Assembly: GCF_932526225.1 (NCBI RefSeq)
Contig: NC_064038.1
Coordinates: 3,286,001-3,350,000 of the forward strand
Reading direction: 5' to 3'
Length of the DNA: 64,000 nucleotides
Source: Nematostella vectensis
Lineage: Eukaryota > Cnidaria > Anthozoa > Actiniaria > Edwardsiidae
Shown: piece after piece, positions 1 through 12,100 of the stretch
How the letters are laid out: every line of letters starts with the position of its first letter
Position numbering within the stretch: position 1 is the first letter of the stretch
Notes under the pieces: generated by a model
The model's input: only the letters and a program-made list of their open reading frames with translations
What the model was told of the DNA's origin: nothing
Databases searched by the model: none
Position numbers and translations under genes: made by a program

Positions 1-192
1 ATTAAAGGCTCTTAATCCGACACATGGTTGCTGTGTTCTGGTTTAAGTATTCTGGAGATTAAAATATCTCATCATTCCGGATTGTGTTAACAATAGAATG
101 GATCCTTGTATTGTAGGATTACTTGCCCTGTTATGAAAGTAGAATGTCAGGAGCTCATGTGCAACTCTTGTCTTTGTGAAGAACACACTTAC

Positions 193-3100
193 CAGTTGTT
201 TTTAGGATCCCGGATGTGTGGATTTGCTCCCAGGGCCAGTAGCTGCTCCACAACTGCAGCACAGCCTCTCCCAGCCGCAACCATCAGAGCGGTGGCCTGG
301 GTCTCAGAGTGTTGGTAATCAACTGTGAAAAGAAACCATGGAAACATGGCTTGTTAGAAAAAAAGAGACCATAGAAACATAGAAACATGGCTTGTTAGAA
401 AAAAAGAGACCACAGAAACATGGAAACTGGCTTGTTAGAAAAAAAGAGATCATAGAAACATGGAAACTGGCTTGTTAGAAAAAAAGAGACCATAGAAACA
501 TAGAAACATGGCTTGTTAGAAAAAAAGAGACCACAGAAACATGGAAACTGGCTTGTTAGAAAAAAAGAGATCATAGAAACATGGAAACTGGCTTGTTAGA
601 AAAAAAGAGACCACAGAAACATAGAAACATGGCTTGTTAGAAAAAAAGAGACCACAGAAACATGGAAACATGGCTTGTTAGAAAAAAAGAGACCATAGAA
701 ACATAGAAACATGGCTTGTTAGAAAAAAAGAGACCACAGAAACATGGAAACATGGCTTGTTAGAAAAAAAGAGACCATAGAAACATGGAAACATGGTTTG
801 TTAGAAAAAAAGAGACCACAGAAACATAGAAACATGGCTTGTTAGAAAAAAAGAGATCATAGAAACATGGAAACTGGCTTGTTAGAAAAAAAGAGACCAT
901 AGAAACATAGAAACATGGCTTGTTAGAAAAAAAGAGACCACAGAAACATGGAAACATGGCTTGTTAGAAAAAAAGAGACCATAGAAACATGGAAACATGG
1001 TTTGTTAGAAAAAAAGAGACCACAGAAACATGGAAACATGGCTTGTTAGAAAAAAAGAGACCATAGAAACATGGAAACATGGCTTGTTAGAAAAAAAGAG
1101 ACCATAGAAACATGGAAACATGGCTTGTTAGAAAAAAAAGAGACCATAGAAACATAGAAACATGGCTTGTTAGAAAAAAAGAGACCATAGAAACATAGAA
1201 ACATGGCATGTTAGAAAAAAAGAGACCATAGAAACATGGAAACATGGCTTGTTAGAAAAAAAGAGACCATAGAAACATGGAAACATGGCTTGTTAGAAAA
1301 AAAAGAGACCATAGAAACATAGAAACATGGCATGTTAGAAAAAAAGAGACCATAGAAACATGGCTTGTTAGAAAAAAAAAACATAGAAACATGGCTTGTT
1401 AGAAAAAAGAGACCATAGAAACATAGAAACATGGCTTGTTAGAAAAAAGAGACCATAGAAACACGGAAACATGGCTTGTTAGAAAAAAAGAGACCATAGA
1501 AACATGGAAACATGGCTTGTTAGAAAAAAAAGAGACCATAGAAACATAGAAACATGGCTTGTTAGAAAAAAAGAGACCATAGAAACATGGAAACATGGCT
1601 TGTTAGAAAAAAAGAGACCATAGAAACATAGAAACATGGCTTGTTAGAAAAAAAGAGACCATAGAAACATAGAAACTGGCTTGTTAGAAAAAAAGAGACC
1701 ATAGAAACATAGAAACATGGCTTGTTAGAAAAAAAGAGACCATAGAAACATAGAAACTGGCTTGTTAGAGAAAAAGAGACCATAGAAACATGGCTTGTTA
1801 GAAAAAAAGAGACCATAGAAACATGGCTTGTTAGAAAAAAGAGAACATAGAAACATGGCTTGTTAGAAAAAAAGAGACCATAGGAACATAGAAACATGGC
1901 TTGTTAGAAAAAAAGAGACCATAGAAACATGGCTTGTTAGAAAAAAAAGAGACCATAGAAACATGGCTTGTTAGAAAAAAAGAGACCATAGAAACATGGC
2001 TTGTTTGAAAAAAAGAGACCATAGAAACATGGCTTGTTAGAAAAAAAGAGACCATAGAAACAGGCCTTGCTAGAAAAAAAGAGACCATAGAAACATGCCT
2101 TGTTAGAAAAAAAGAGACCATAGAAACATAGAAACATGGCTTGTTAGAAAAAAAGAGACCATAGAAACATGGCTTGTTAGAAAAAAGAGACCATAGAAAC
2201 ATGGCTTGTTAGAACAAAAGAGACCATAGAAACATGCCTTGTTAGAAAAAAAGAGACCATAGAAACATGGCTTGTTAGAAAAAAAGAGACCATAGAAACA
2301 TGCCTTGTCAGAAAAAAAGAGACCATAGAAACATGCCTTGTTAGAAAAAAAAATGAGTAAAAAGACTGTAGAATCGTAAAACAGGCAATAATTGCACTCA
2401 CCACTAATGTTTTCATTCATGATCAAGTGAAGAATTTGAACAAAAGAGTCATCATCACCCTAAAAACATCAATAAATTAATTGACAATACTTTATACTTC
2501 AGTCTTTGCTTCGTGAAGATTGGTAAATTCTTTATTGGTCTATAGCATGCAATTCTAGATCGTGCACATTTTTTTTTGTCAGATTGAGGTAATGTTTATG
2601 ATGTTAAGTTACTTGTAACGTTTAACCTTTTTCAGATCGCCCTGAAGAAAGCTTAATAAAGAAGAAAACTGGCATTGTCGACCATTTTTTTTTTTTTTGC
2701 ATTTTTCGGTAGTTTCGGCACATGCCTGTATTTCAATGGGTGTTACCTTAAGCCAGGCTTGAGATATGCTGTCGTCCATTTCTTGAAGAAGATAAGCCTC
2801 ATCATCCAACTCACCCTGAGTCATACAATAGTGAATCAGCAGGTACACAACATGTCTTGGTACTGGAGGGGGACAATCCAGAGACACTTGGGGTGGGGGT
2901 GGGGACCAACCCTGCCTCTTCTGGCATTACAGCCCTGATCATTTATACATTGTGCCAACAGTAGATCAGATCAGACCAAATAAATACCCACCTGGCTTAT
3001 CTGCTCCCTGCAGCCCTGATCATTTATACATCGTGCCAACAGTAGATCAGATCAGACCAAATAAATCCCCACCTGGCTTATCTGCTCCCTGCAGCCCTGA

Positions 3101-6100
3101 TCATTTATACATTGTGCCATCAGTAGATCAGATCAGACCAAATAAATCCCCACCTGGCTTATCTGCTCCCTGCAGCCCTGATCATTTATACATCGTGCCA
3201 ACAGTAGATCAGATCAGACCAAATAAATCCCCACCTGGCTTATCTGCTCCCTGCAGCCCTGATCATTTATACATCGTGCCAACAGTAGATCAGATCAGAC
3301 CAAATAAATCCCCACCTGGCTTATCTGCTCCCTGCAGCCCTGATCATTTATACATTGTGCCATCAGTAGATCAGATCAGACCAAATAAATACCCACCTGG
3401 CTTTTATTCTCCTCCATCTCCTCAACAAGAGACTCCTCCTCCTTCACAGAATCTTCTCTCCCCTCATCATCATGGGCATCATCAGCTTCTATGATGATCT
3501 CATCATCACCACCTTCTCCCTCCTCTTCGCTGGACAGAAGTTCCTCCTCTGTCGGCTCTTCTTCAAGGGGAAATTCTTGCTCATATCCCTTCTCTTGGGA
3601 GTCCTCCACAATTTTCTGTTCTGGATCATCATCTGGAATACACAAACCAACTTTCATTTTTTTTATCAGAACACATAAAATGTGCTCAATTTGAATTTTT
3701 AATAAATGTTCTTGAATTAGAATCTGATAATAAGCAATGTCCGATGCTGGATAAAACTTGTTTTTTTCACTCCTAACCTTTTAAAAGTTTTCAACCTTAT
3801 TTTAACCTTTGTGTATCCCTGAAGCCCTTTTAGTTTTTGAAAACACTAATAGACAGTCATGAATGTTAACTTCTTTATATAGAGTAGTCAGTATTTCCTG
3901 TAGATATTCATTCCCAAATCCTTCACGCTACTTCCTCCCTTTTTCCGAATCTGTCGCTTGTGTTGAAGAAAAATATTCGCAAAGTTTTTTGCCTCACCCA
4001 AGCCAGGTTTCTCATCTAGAATAATTTTTTTGCTATTCTTGCCGCTTTTATTTGAACTGTTGGTGTTTTTGGCTTGAGCTTCAGGTAGAGCTTGCTTCAT
4101 CATGTACATGTTTTTGTAATCTGTAATGTTTGTACACTTTGTTCTGTTTGTGGCTGTCTTTGTACCACAGTTTTAAAGTATCTAGTCAGAGTTTCTTAGT
4201 CTAGTAATATTTTTGTATAGTTCACATTTTGTCTAGAGTTGTTTTTGATTGTAATATGGTGAACTATGTAAATCTATTTTTTTATAATCTAGTATAGTAT
4301 AGTTTAGAAGGGCCATGGGTTAGAAAACTGTCAAAAGTTATCATGTTACCCTCGTTAAATAAAGTTTATTGTATTGTATTGTAACCCTGTGGAGGGAAGC
4401 TCCACAGGTCCCCATTTAGTACTTGTGACTTAGCTGAGTGGAGTAGTCTATACTTCTCCCAAAAGATTCTTCTATAAACTCTACCCTCCACAGGTCCCCA
4501 TTTAGTACTTGTGACTTAGCTGAGTGGAGTAGTCTATACTTCTCCCCAGTCTTCTATAAACTCTACCCTCCACAGGTCCCCATTTAGTACTTGTGACTTA
4601 GCTGAGTGGAGTAGTCTATACTTCTCCCAAAAGATTCTTCTATAAACTCTACCTTCCACAGGTCCCCATTTAGTACTTGTGACTTAGCTGAGTGGAGTAG
4701 TCTATACTTCTCCCCAGTCTTCTATAAACTCTACCCTCCACAGGTCCCCATTTAGTACTTGTGACTTAGCTGAGTGGAGTAGTCTATACTTCTCCCAAAA
4801 GATTCTTCTATAAACTCTACCTTCCACAGGTCCCCATTTAGTACTTGTGACTTAGCTGAGTGGAGTAGTCTATACTTCTCCCCAGTCTTCTATAAACTCT
4901 ACCCTCCACAGGTCCCCATTTAGTACTTGTGACTTAGCTGAGTGGAGTAGTCTATACTTCTCCCCAGTCTTCTATAAACTCTACCTTCCACAGGATTCAA
5001 TTCAAGGTCTCCTAGAACTGCAAGCTCCAGATCAACATCATTATCAGGCTCCTCGTCAGCCAGTCTGGCTTCTTCCTCCACCCCTTGAGCCTCACCAACC
5101 AACTCATCTGACATCCTTGAGCTACTATCTGTAGTGACCAAAGATCCAGCGGGAAGGTGGATGACGCCAGGGCAGGGCTTAAGGTCAACATCAAGGGTCT
5201 GCTTGGAGAATGGGCCGACTTTGTCCAAGTTGTTCAGGTCTTTTTGGATCTCCTTATCTATAAATGACTCTGCAGGTAGAAATACTGTACAGTCACTTAC
5301 GCTTGACAACAGTCCTTACTACTATGCAGCATTCAAAATACTGTAAACAACCACGTAGACATTACAAAAAAACTATCATGACTCTATACCATTACAAAAT
5401 ACTGTAAACAGCCATGCAGACATTTCAAATAAACCATCATGACTCTATACCATTACAAAACACTGTAAACAGCCATGCAGACATTACAAATAAATAGTCC
5501 AGCAAGCGTTGCAATAAACAACTATGCCTTTTTAATCCATTGAGGCCTATGACAATCAACATAGACACATAAAGAGTGGGATAAAACATCAAATACAATA
5601 GGAGGAAATAGATAAAGAGCATCTGACATCCTGAAATGATTAAAATGTTTAAAAGGTGCTCAACAATCAAAACAAAACTATGCACCTTTGCCATCTTCCT
5701 TGTAGTGGCGTTCCATTCCCTTGTTCTTGTAAGATGTCCTGGGAATAGTAAAAACAGGGCTTCTGGAATTACGGGGAAAAAAACTCAAAATTACACGGGA
5801 ATCAACTGTTTCGCCCAAACTACATTTTGTACCGAAGGAAAGCACGAAATAACTTGAAAAGGTTATTTTTTTGCGTGAAAATATCTTAGGCAAGTTTTTA
5901 TTCGCTCCTAGCCACCAGCCAATTAAAAAAGGTATTTTATTATTAATCCTAGGCCTTCGCGGTTTAGCAAAGAACGCCTAGTCATTTTATTTGTTTTCGA
6001 AATTCAGTTCGAAACATCGCACTCTTACGAAGAATATAATTTTTTATGGGTAATAGAGGTAAGAACCCTAAAAGAACACATCAGCTGTGCAATTTAATGT

Positions 6101-9100
6101 TTTGTCTTTCAAAATTTAGCCAAATTACGCAGGATTACGCGGAAATTTGTGGATTACGCGGATTACGCGGAAAAAGCCAAATTACGTGCTTCCGCACAAG
6201 CGCGTAATTCCAGAAGCCCTGTAAAAACAAATTTAAAAAAAGCACAGAGACCTTGGATTACAATAAAAATTCAAGCAGAAACCTGTAGAAACAGTAGGTA
6301 GCACACATATCATACAGACGTACAGGGGCTACTTTATCCAGTTAAATGTTAACAGGGCTCTTTTTGACCAAAATGCTTAGGCCAAGGAGCAAAGCACAGG
6401 CCATACAACAATGGACAAATTTATGGGCTTCTTCTTTTTTATAACAACATCAACGTTATAAATATATATGTGCCAGAGTGCAATAAAAAGTCAAAGGAAA
6501 GACTTACAAGTGAAGAACATCTTCCAAGAACAGGACATCAACATCGAAACACCGTCCTGGAACTAGCCACAGAAAGAAAGTGGTAAAAATAATAGTCCAG
6601 GACAGTCCAAACAAACAGCATCAAACACGCTTTTCAGTGGAAAATTAATGCTAAATGGTGAGTGAGAGTGTCTCCTGGGCAGAGACCCATTAGAACAGTT
6701 GGAACTCTTCACAAGTACCAGCCAAGGCACTTTAAGCATTGTTGTTATAAGCTCCAAGGTTTCCTTGCAAAAAGCTCTTAAGTAAATGGATGAAGCAGAC
6801 ACTGTGCAAACAGCCCAAGCACTCAGCCAAGATTTGCCAGCACTGCTCTGCTCCGTTGACCACAGAAAAAAGGTGTGCAAACCAGCATTGCTAGAACAAC
6901 ATTGCCAGGTGTCTTGCTGGCATGCTGCCAGCAATGTTGGCGCTGTTTCAAATGGCTATACTTCAAATAAGGACTACTGGTATCTTGTTAGTGTATGTAA
7001 ATCTTCTAATTTTGCTCCAACTTTTCTTTATCAATTTTCTTTGTATTTGCATTGTAAGTCACTTATCTATGTAGGATAATAATACTTGGAGTAGTAGTGG
7101 TTTACCATTAATAACTGGACATTTTCCAAAGTATTCCACAAAGAGGTCAATGTCAAGGGCTGCACTCATCAGCACTAGCTTAATATTCTTGTTGAAAGAG
7201 AGAAGTTCACGCAGGGAAATTAGGAGAAAGTCACTAAACCGGTCTCTCTCATGAATCTCATCCTGAAAATACAAATAGTGACAATAAGAGGAAAGAGGAG
7301 AAAGAACAGATAGTGGTAAGGTAAGCAATAGTTGTGATGATGATAACAATGAAGATGATGAGAATGATGATGACAATGAGGATGAGGATGTGATGTGACA
7401 ATGACAATTAAAACATTATTTAAAAAAAGAAAAAGTAGAATAATTAGTGAAAATAAAGGTGCCGTGAAAACCTCTGAGTGGAATTATACATTAAAATATA
7501 ATGTGTTCTTACTGATGTACCGTGACTTTAGTTGTGTGTTGATAGCTCATAATGATGCAAAACATACTGTAACTCATGTACCCCATGTGTGACATGCCTG
7601 TAATGGATGATAAATATATGATATGTACATGTGTGCTAATTTATATACATGACCATAACATGCATGTAACATGCCTATACTGTAGAGGGATGGTCAATGA
7701 TTAACCTACCACAATGTGTGTGATGAATGTAACATGCCTATACTGTAGAGGGATGGACAATGATTAACCTACCACAATGCGTGTGATGAATGTAACATGC
7801 CTATACTGTAGAGGGATGGTCAATGATTAACCTACCACAATAATATGTGTGATGAACGAGAGGGAGTTGTCTCCTTGCATCAAGGTCCTCAGCAAAACAC
7901 CATTTGTGCAATAAGTCAACAAAGTCTTTCCTGAAACTCTGGTGTTGATCATACCAGAAAAAAGATTTTTAGTAGAAGTTTTCTTGATGGAAAAGCTGTG
8001 CTTTTCCCACATACATTGCCCTGTTCTGTATCTAGCGTGCCGTGGGGGGGAGGGGAGGGTGGGTGGGGGGGGGACTCTCCAGAAAAGTAGACAGGAGTGA
8101 TCATCCGATCTTTTAAGGTAAAAATTTCAACCAACTGCTATCCCTTAGGGGGAGTTGAAGGATTTTCCTGATTTTCCTATCTCTTAGTGTATAAATTTAA
8201 CTTTTTTTTTTCTGATTCTATAATCTCTTAGAGTATAAAATTCGGCCAATTGCTGTCTCTTTGGGTTAAATTTGATTTTGCCTACGATCATAACTGTGTG
8301 TTTTTATCCAAGTCCCTCCCCCTCCTTGGGCTAATGTGCTTGCTTGACTTCCAAGTGTATTTGGAGGCCTGCCATTTGACTGGCAATTACACCATATTCT
8401 CTCCATGTGTGTGTGATAGCTTGTTGTATCACTGATAATTACATCCGTTCCTAAAGCTCTCTTCTCTGTAGCACCATACTTGGTTTACCTGCTCTCCAAG
8501 CGTATTTGGTAGCCAGCTGTTTGACCAATTCTCTCGCCCCGTTCTGCTGCTACTCGCTCCGCTACAGACATTGCCGATATTCTGCGTGGCTGAGTGCAAA
8601 TGATACGACAGGGGGATGATACCTGGGCAGAATACTCCAAGATGAACTGTGGGACCTGTAAAAAAAATTCAAAGCTAAATAATTTGGATACAGTACATCT
8701 CAAGGCTATAGAAATATATACTCAAAACTTTAATAGCAATCGAGTATATTCAATTGTCCCAATAAAGCAAAATACCATAGTTAAGTTTACTCCTCTGAAT
8801 TGCATTTTTAACCTAGCTCTATTCACTAACATGCCTTTTTTTCCTTATTTCGAGATACACTTATTTTGATATTTTAACCCACCATATGATCAAGATCTTA
8901 TTCTGAAAGTACAGAGAAAATCTCAACATAACTATAATTTCAGAGTAATAACACATTGAGAGGAAAATTTTGGTATTATGGAAGGTACATGTCTTGTCAA
9001 TTCACATCTTTTCTATATCTAGAAACAGTAATACACCCCCCCTCCCCCTGTGCATTGGTATTTTCACCTTGTTGTGCAGGAAAAAAAAATTCATGTATCA

Positions 9101-12100
9101 TATGTTTCTCCATATGATCCTACTTGCACAGGAGAAAGGCAGTAGCAGTTATATTTCAGGTTATATTTAATTAGCATGGGACTTTAAAACATGCAGGATA
9201 TTGAAAAAAAAATAGAGGTTAGGCAACCAAGTACATAGCTAGGCAGAATGACATTGATTTCAGTAATGAATAAAGTTTGCAAAACAACCTGATATATTGT
9301 GCATTGGTGAAGGGAGTGGTGAGGAGTAAAAATGTTGTTATTAGAAAATAAAAGATGGAAATTGACATGTGTAGTGTCCGCCGCGTTGCATTATGGATTG
9401 TTAAGGTGCGCAATGCACCATGGTAGAACACATGTTAGAGATCCGCCATCTTGTATTAAATGTGGAAGACCACGAGTCTGTTTCTTTTTGCTTTGTTCCT
9501 TGCCGAACACCACATTCTGGCGACGAGGATGGGATCAACAACTGGATAAACACATACTGAAGTTAAATCTGTCAAAAAAAGCCGGTATGGCCGTCTGTTT
9601 ATCAGGATTACCAACGCCAAAAGCCTTCGACTGCATTGGCGAACCAGCCACGCTGGAACAAAGATGGACAATCTGGAAGTCCGAATTTGAGCTCTACTGC
9701 ACTGCATCTGGCATCAAAGACTCGAAACAACAACGAGCAATACTTCTTCACCTAGCAGGAGCTGGAATACGAGAAATTTTTCACGCTTTTACGGCTGAAC
9801 AACAGGGGGAGGACTATAAAACAGCCATGGACTCCCTCACTCAACACTTCAAACTCAAGAAAAACGTACCGATGGCCAGGCAAGCCTTCTTGACAGCGGT
9901 ACCAAAACCCGGTGAGAGGATTCATCAATTTGCAATTAGACTGCAAACCCTTTGCGAACACTGCGAGTACAACGACCAAAAGGACAGTCAAATTCGAGAT
10001 TTTAGAATTTTGACCTTCATATTGGATAAACCCCTCAAAGCAAAACTCTTTCGTGAGGAAGGTCTGACTCTCAGCAAGCTCCTGGAAATTGTCAACACGT
10101 ACCATGACAAAGAAGCACTAGTTCTTGTGCCAGATCAAGGTGGTGTTAACCAATTGAGAGTACAACAGAAGCCTGACAGTGCTGGTCCCAAGTTTGATGG
10201 CAGATGTCATCGTTGCAATAAGCAGGGTCATAAAGCTGCTGACTGCAGATGTAGCCAAAATCACCAATGTGAAAAATGTGGGAAAATAGGACATTTCAAG
10301 GTCTGCTGCAAATCAAAGCAGACATCTGGAAAAGCAAAGTCTGCAAGTGGACCAAAATCAAAGGGCAGGAAGCCATCTCATGTAAGACAAGTGGAAGCTG
10401 TTGATGTTCAAGAAACTGATAGCGAAGAGGAAGAAGATGTTTTTAATGTATTCTGCACGCACACAGAGTCACCGCCTGGTACTATGGAGATATCTATTGG
10501 AGGTGTTATACAGAATGTCATCATTGATTCGGGTGCAAGCTGTAACCTTATGTCAGAAAGGACATTCAATGACTTATCAAAAGGAGACATTGTTTTGAAG
10601 CCAAGTAGCAAGCAAATTTTTGCATATTCGTCTAGTGATGCTTTAAATCTTAAGGGTAGTTGTATGCTTAATGTGCATGTACCAGAAACAAATGTGGATA
10701 AGCGCGCAAAGTTTTTCATTGTCTCTGGAAAAGCGTCAACTTTGTTAGGTCGTGAATTATCTGAAGCTCTAGGCATACTCAAAGTAGGAGTTCAGGTTAA
10801 TAGTTGTAGCTCAGATTTCTCAGCTATAAATACTCAGTTAAACAGCAAAGCAGCGCTTAAGGCCAAATTTCCTAATGTTTTTCATGGTTTGGGCAAGCTT
10901 AAAGGTTTTAAACTCAAGTTACATATTGATCAGAATATTAAGCCAGTAGCACAACCATTGCGTAGGATTCCTTTTAGTCGCAGGCAGAAGGTCGCTGACA
11001 AGTTAGAGGAACTTGAGAAGCTTGGTGTGGTGGAAAAGGTAAACAGTCCTACAAGTTGGATCAATCCCCTTGTGGCAGTCGAAAAGCCAAATGGAGATGT
11101 TCGCATTTGTTTGGACATGCGCCAGGCCAATCAGGCTATCTTAAGAGAAAGACACCCAGTACCTACTATGCAAGAAACCCTACAAGAAATCTCAGATGCA
11201 AAGATTTTCACCAAATTGGATTTAAACATGGCTTTCCATCAAATCGAGTTATCCCCAGAGTCCCGAGACATAACTACTTTCGCAGCGCCAACAGGTTTAT
11301 ATCGCTACTGTCGATTGCTCTTCGGTGTGAACATGGCTACCGAGAAGTTCCAGAACCTGATATGGCAAGTTTTGAAAGACTGCCCTGGAGCCTTCAACAT
11401 GCATGACGACATTCTTATAGTGGGTAGGAACCAAAAGGAGCATGACGAGAACCTGGAAAGAGCTGTCCAAAAGCTGCAAGACAGCGGGCTCACCCTCAAC
11501 TATGAGAAATGTGTGGTAGGAGCCTCGAGTATGGATTTCATGGGAGACACCATTTCTGCAGATGGTCTTAAGTTATCTGACAAAAGAGTCGAAGCAATTG
11601 TCGAGGCACCTGCACCAACCAACCAATCAGAGGTGAGAAGTTTCCTTGGTTCTGCTCAATTTTGTGCCAAATTCATTCCACAGTTTGCAACCATTTCTGC
11701 TCCCCTGTGGGATCTTACCAGTAAAAATGCTAAATGGAAATGGGGTGCCAAAGAGGCAGAATCATTTGCACAAATTAAGCACTTGCTAACATGTGCACCA
11801 GTCATGTCTTATTTTACACAGGGAGCCCAGACCAGGATTATCACTGACGCCTCACCAGTTGGCCTGGGGGCCATACTAGAGCAAAGACAACCTGGTGATG
11901 GTCAATTTCGACCAGTGTACTACGCAAGTCGTAAGCTTAGTAAGGTTGAACAGCGCTACTCACAGTTCGAGCGAGAGGCCCTTGCTGTCAAATGGGCCTG
12001 TGAGAAATTTCACATGTTCCTTTATGGAACCCATTTTGAAATACTAACTGATCACAAACCCTTAATTTCAGTCCTAGGTCCAACGTCTAAACCCCCGTCT

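Noticed and set aside
332-2350. CRISPR-like regular repeats
   Set aside because: Units are contiguous with no unique spacers, the DNA is intron-rich animal sequence, and no cas-like gene is present.
2952-3494. 180-codon plus-strand ORF with 27-residue repeats
   Set aside because: It follows from an 81-bp repeat unit (multiple of three) and lies antisense over a YTHDC2 intron and exon end.
3888-4109. Basic 73-codon minus-strand ORF as a YTHDC2 exon
   Set aside because: Exon 11 (phase 1 end) joins exon 12 directly in frame, and the predicted protein matches the family without it.
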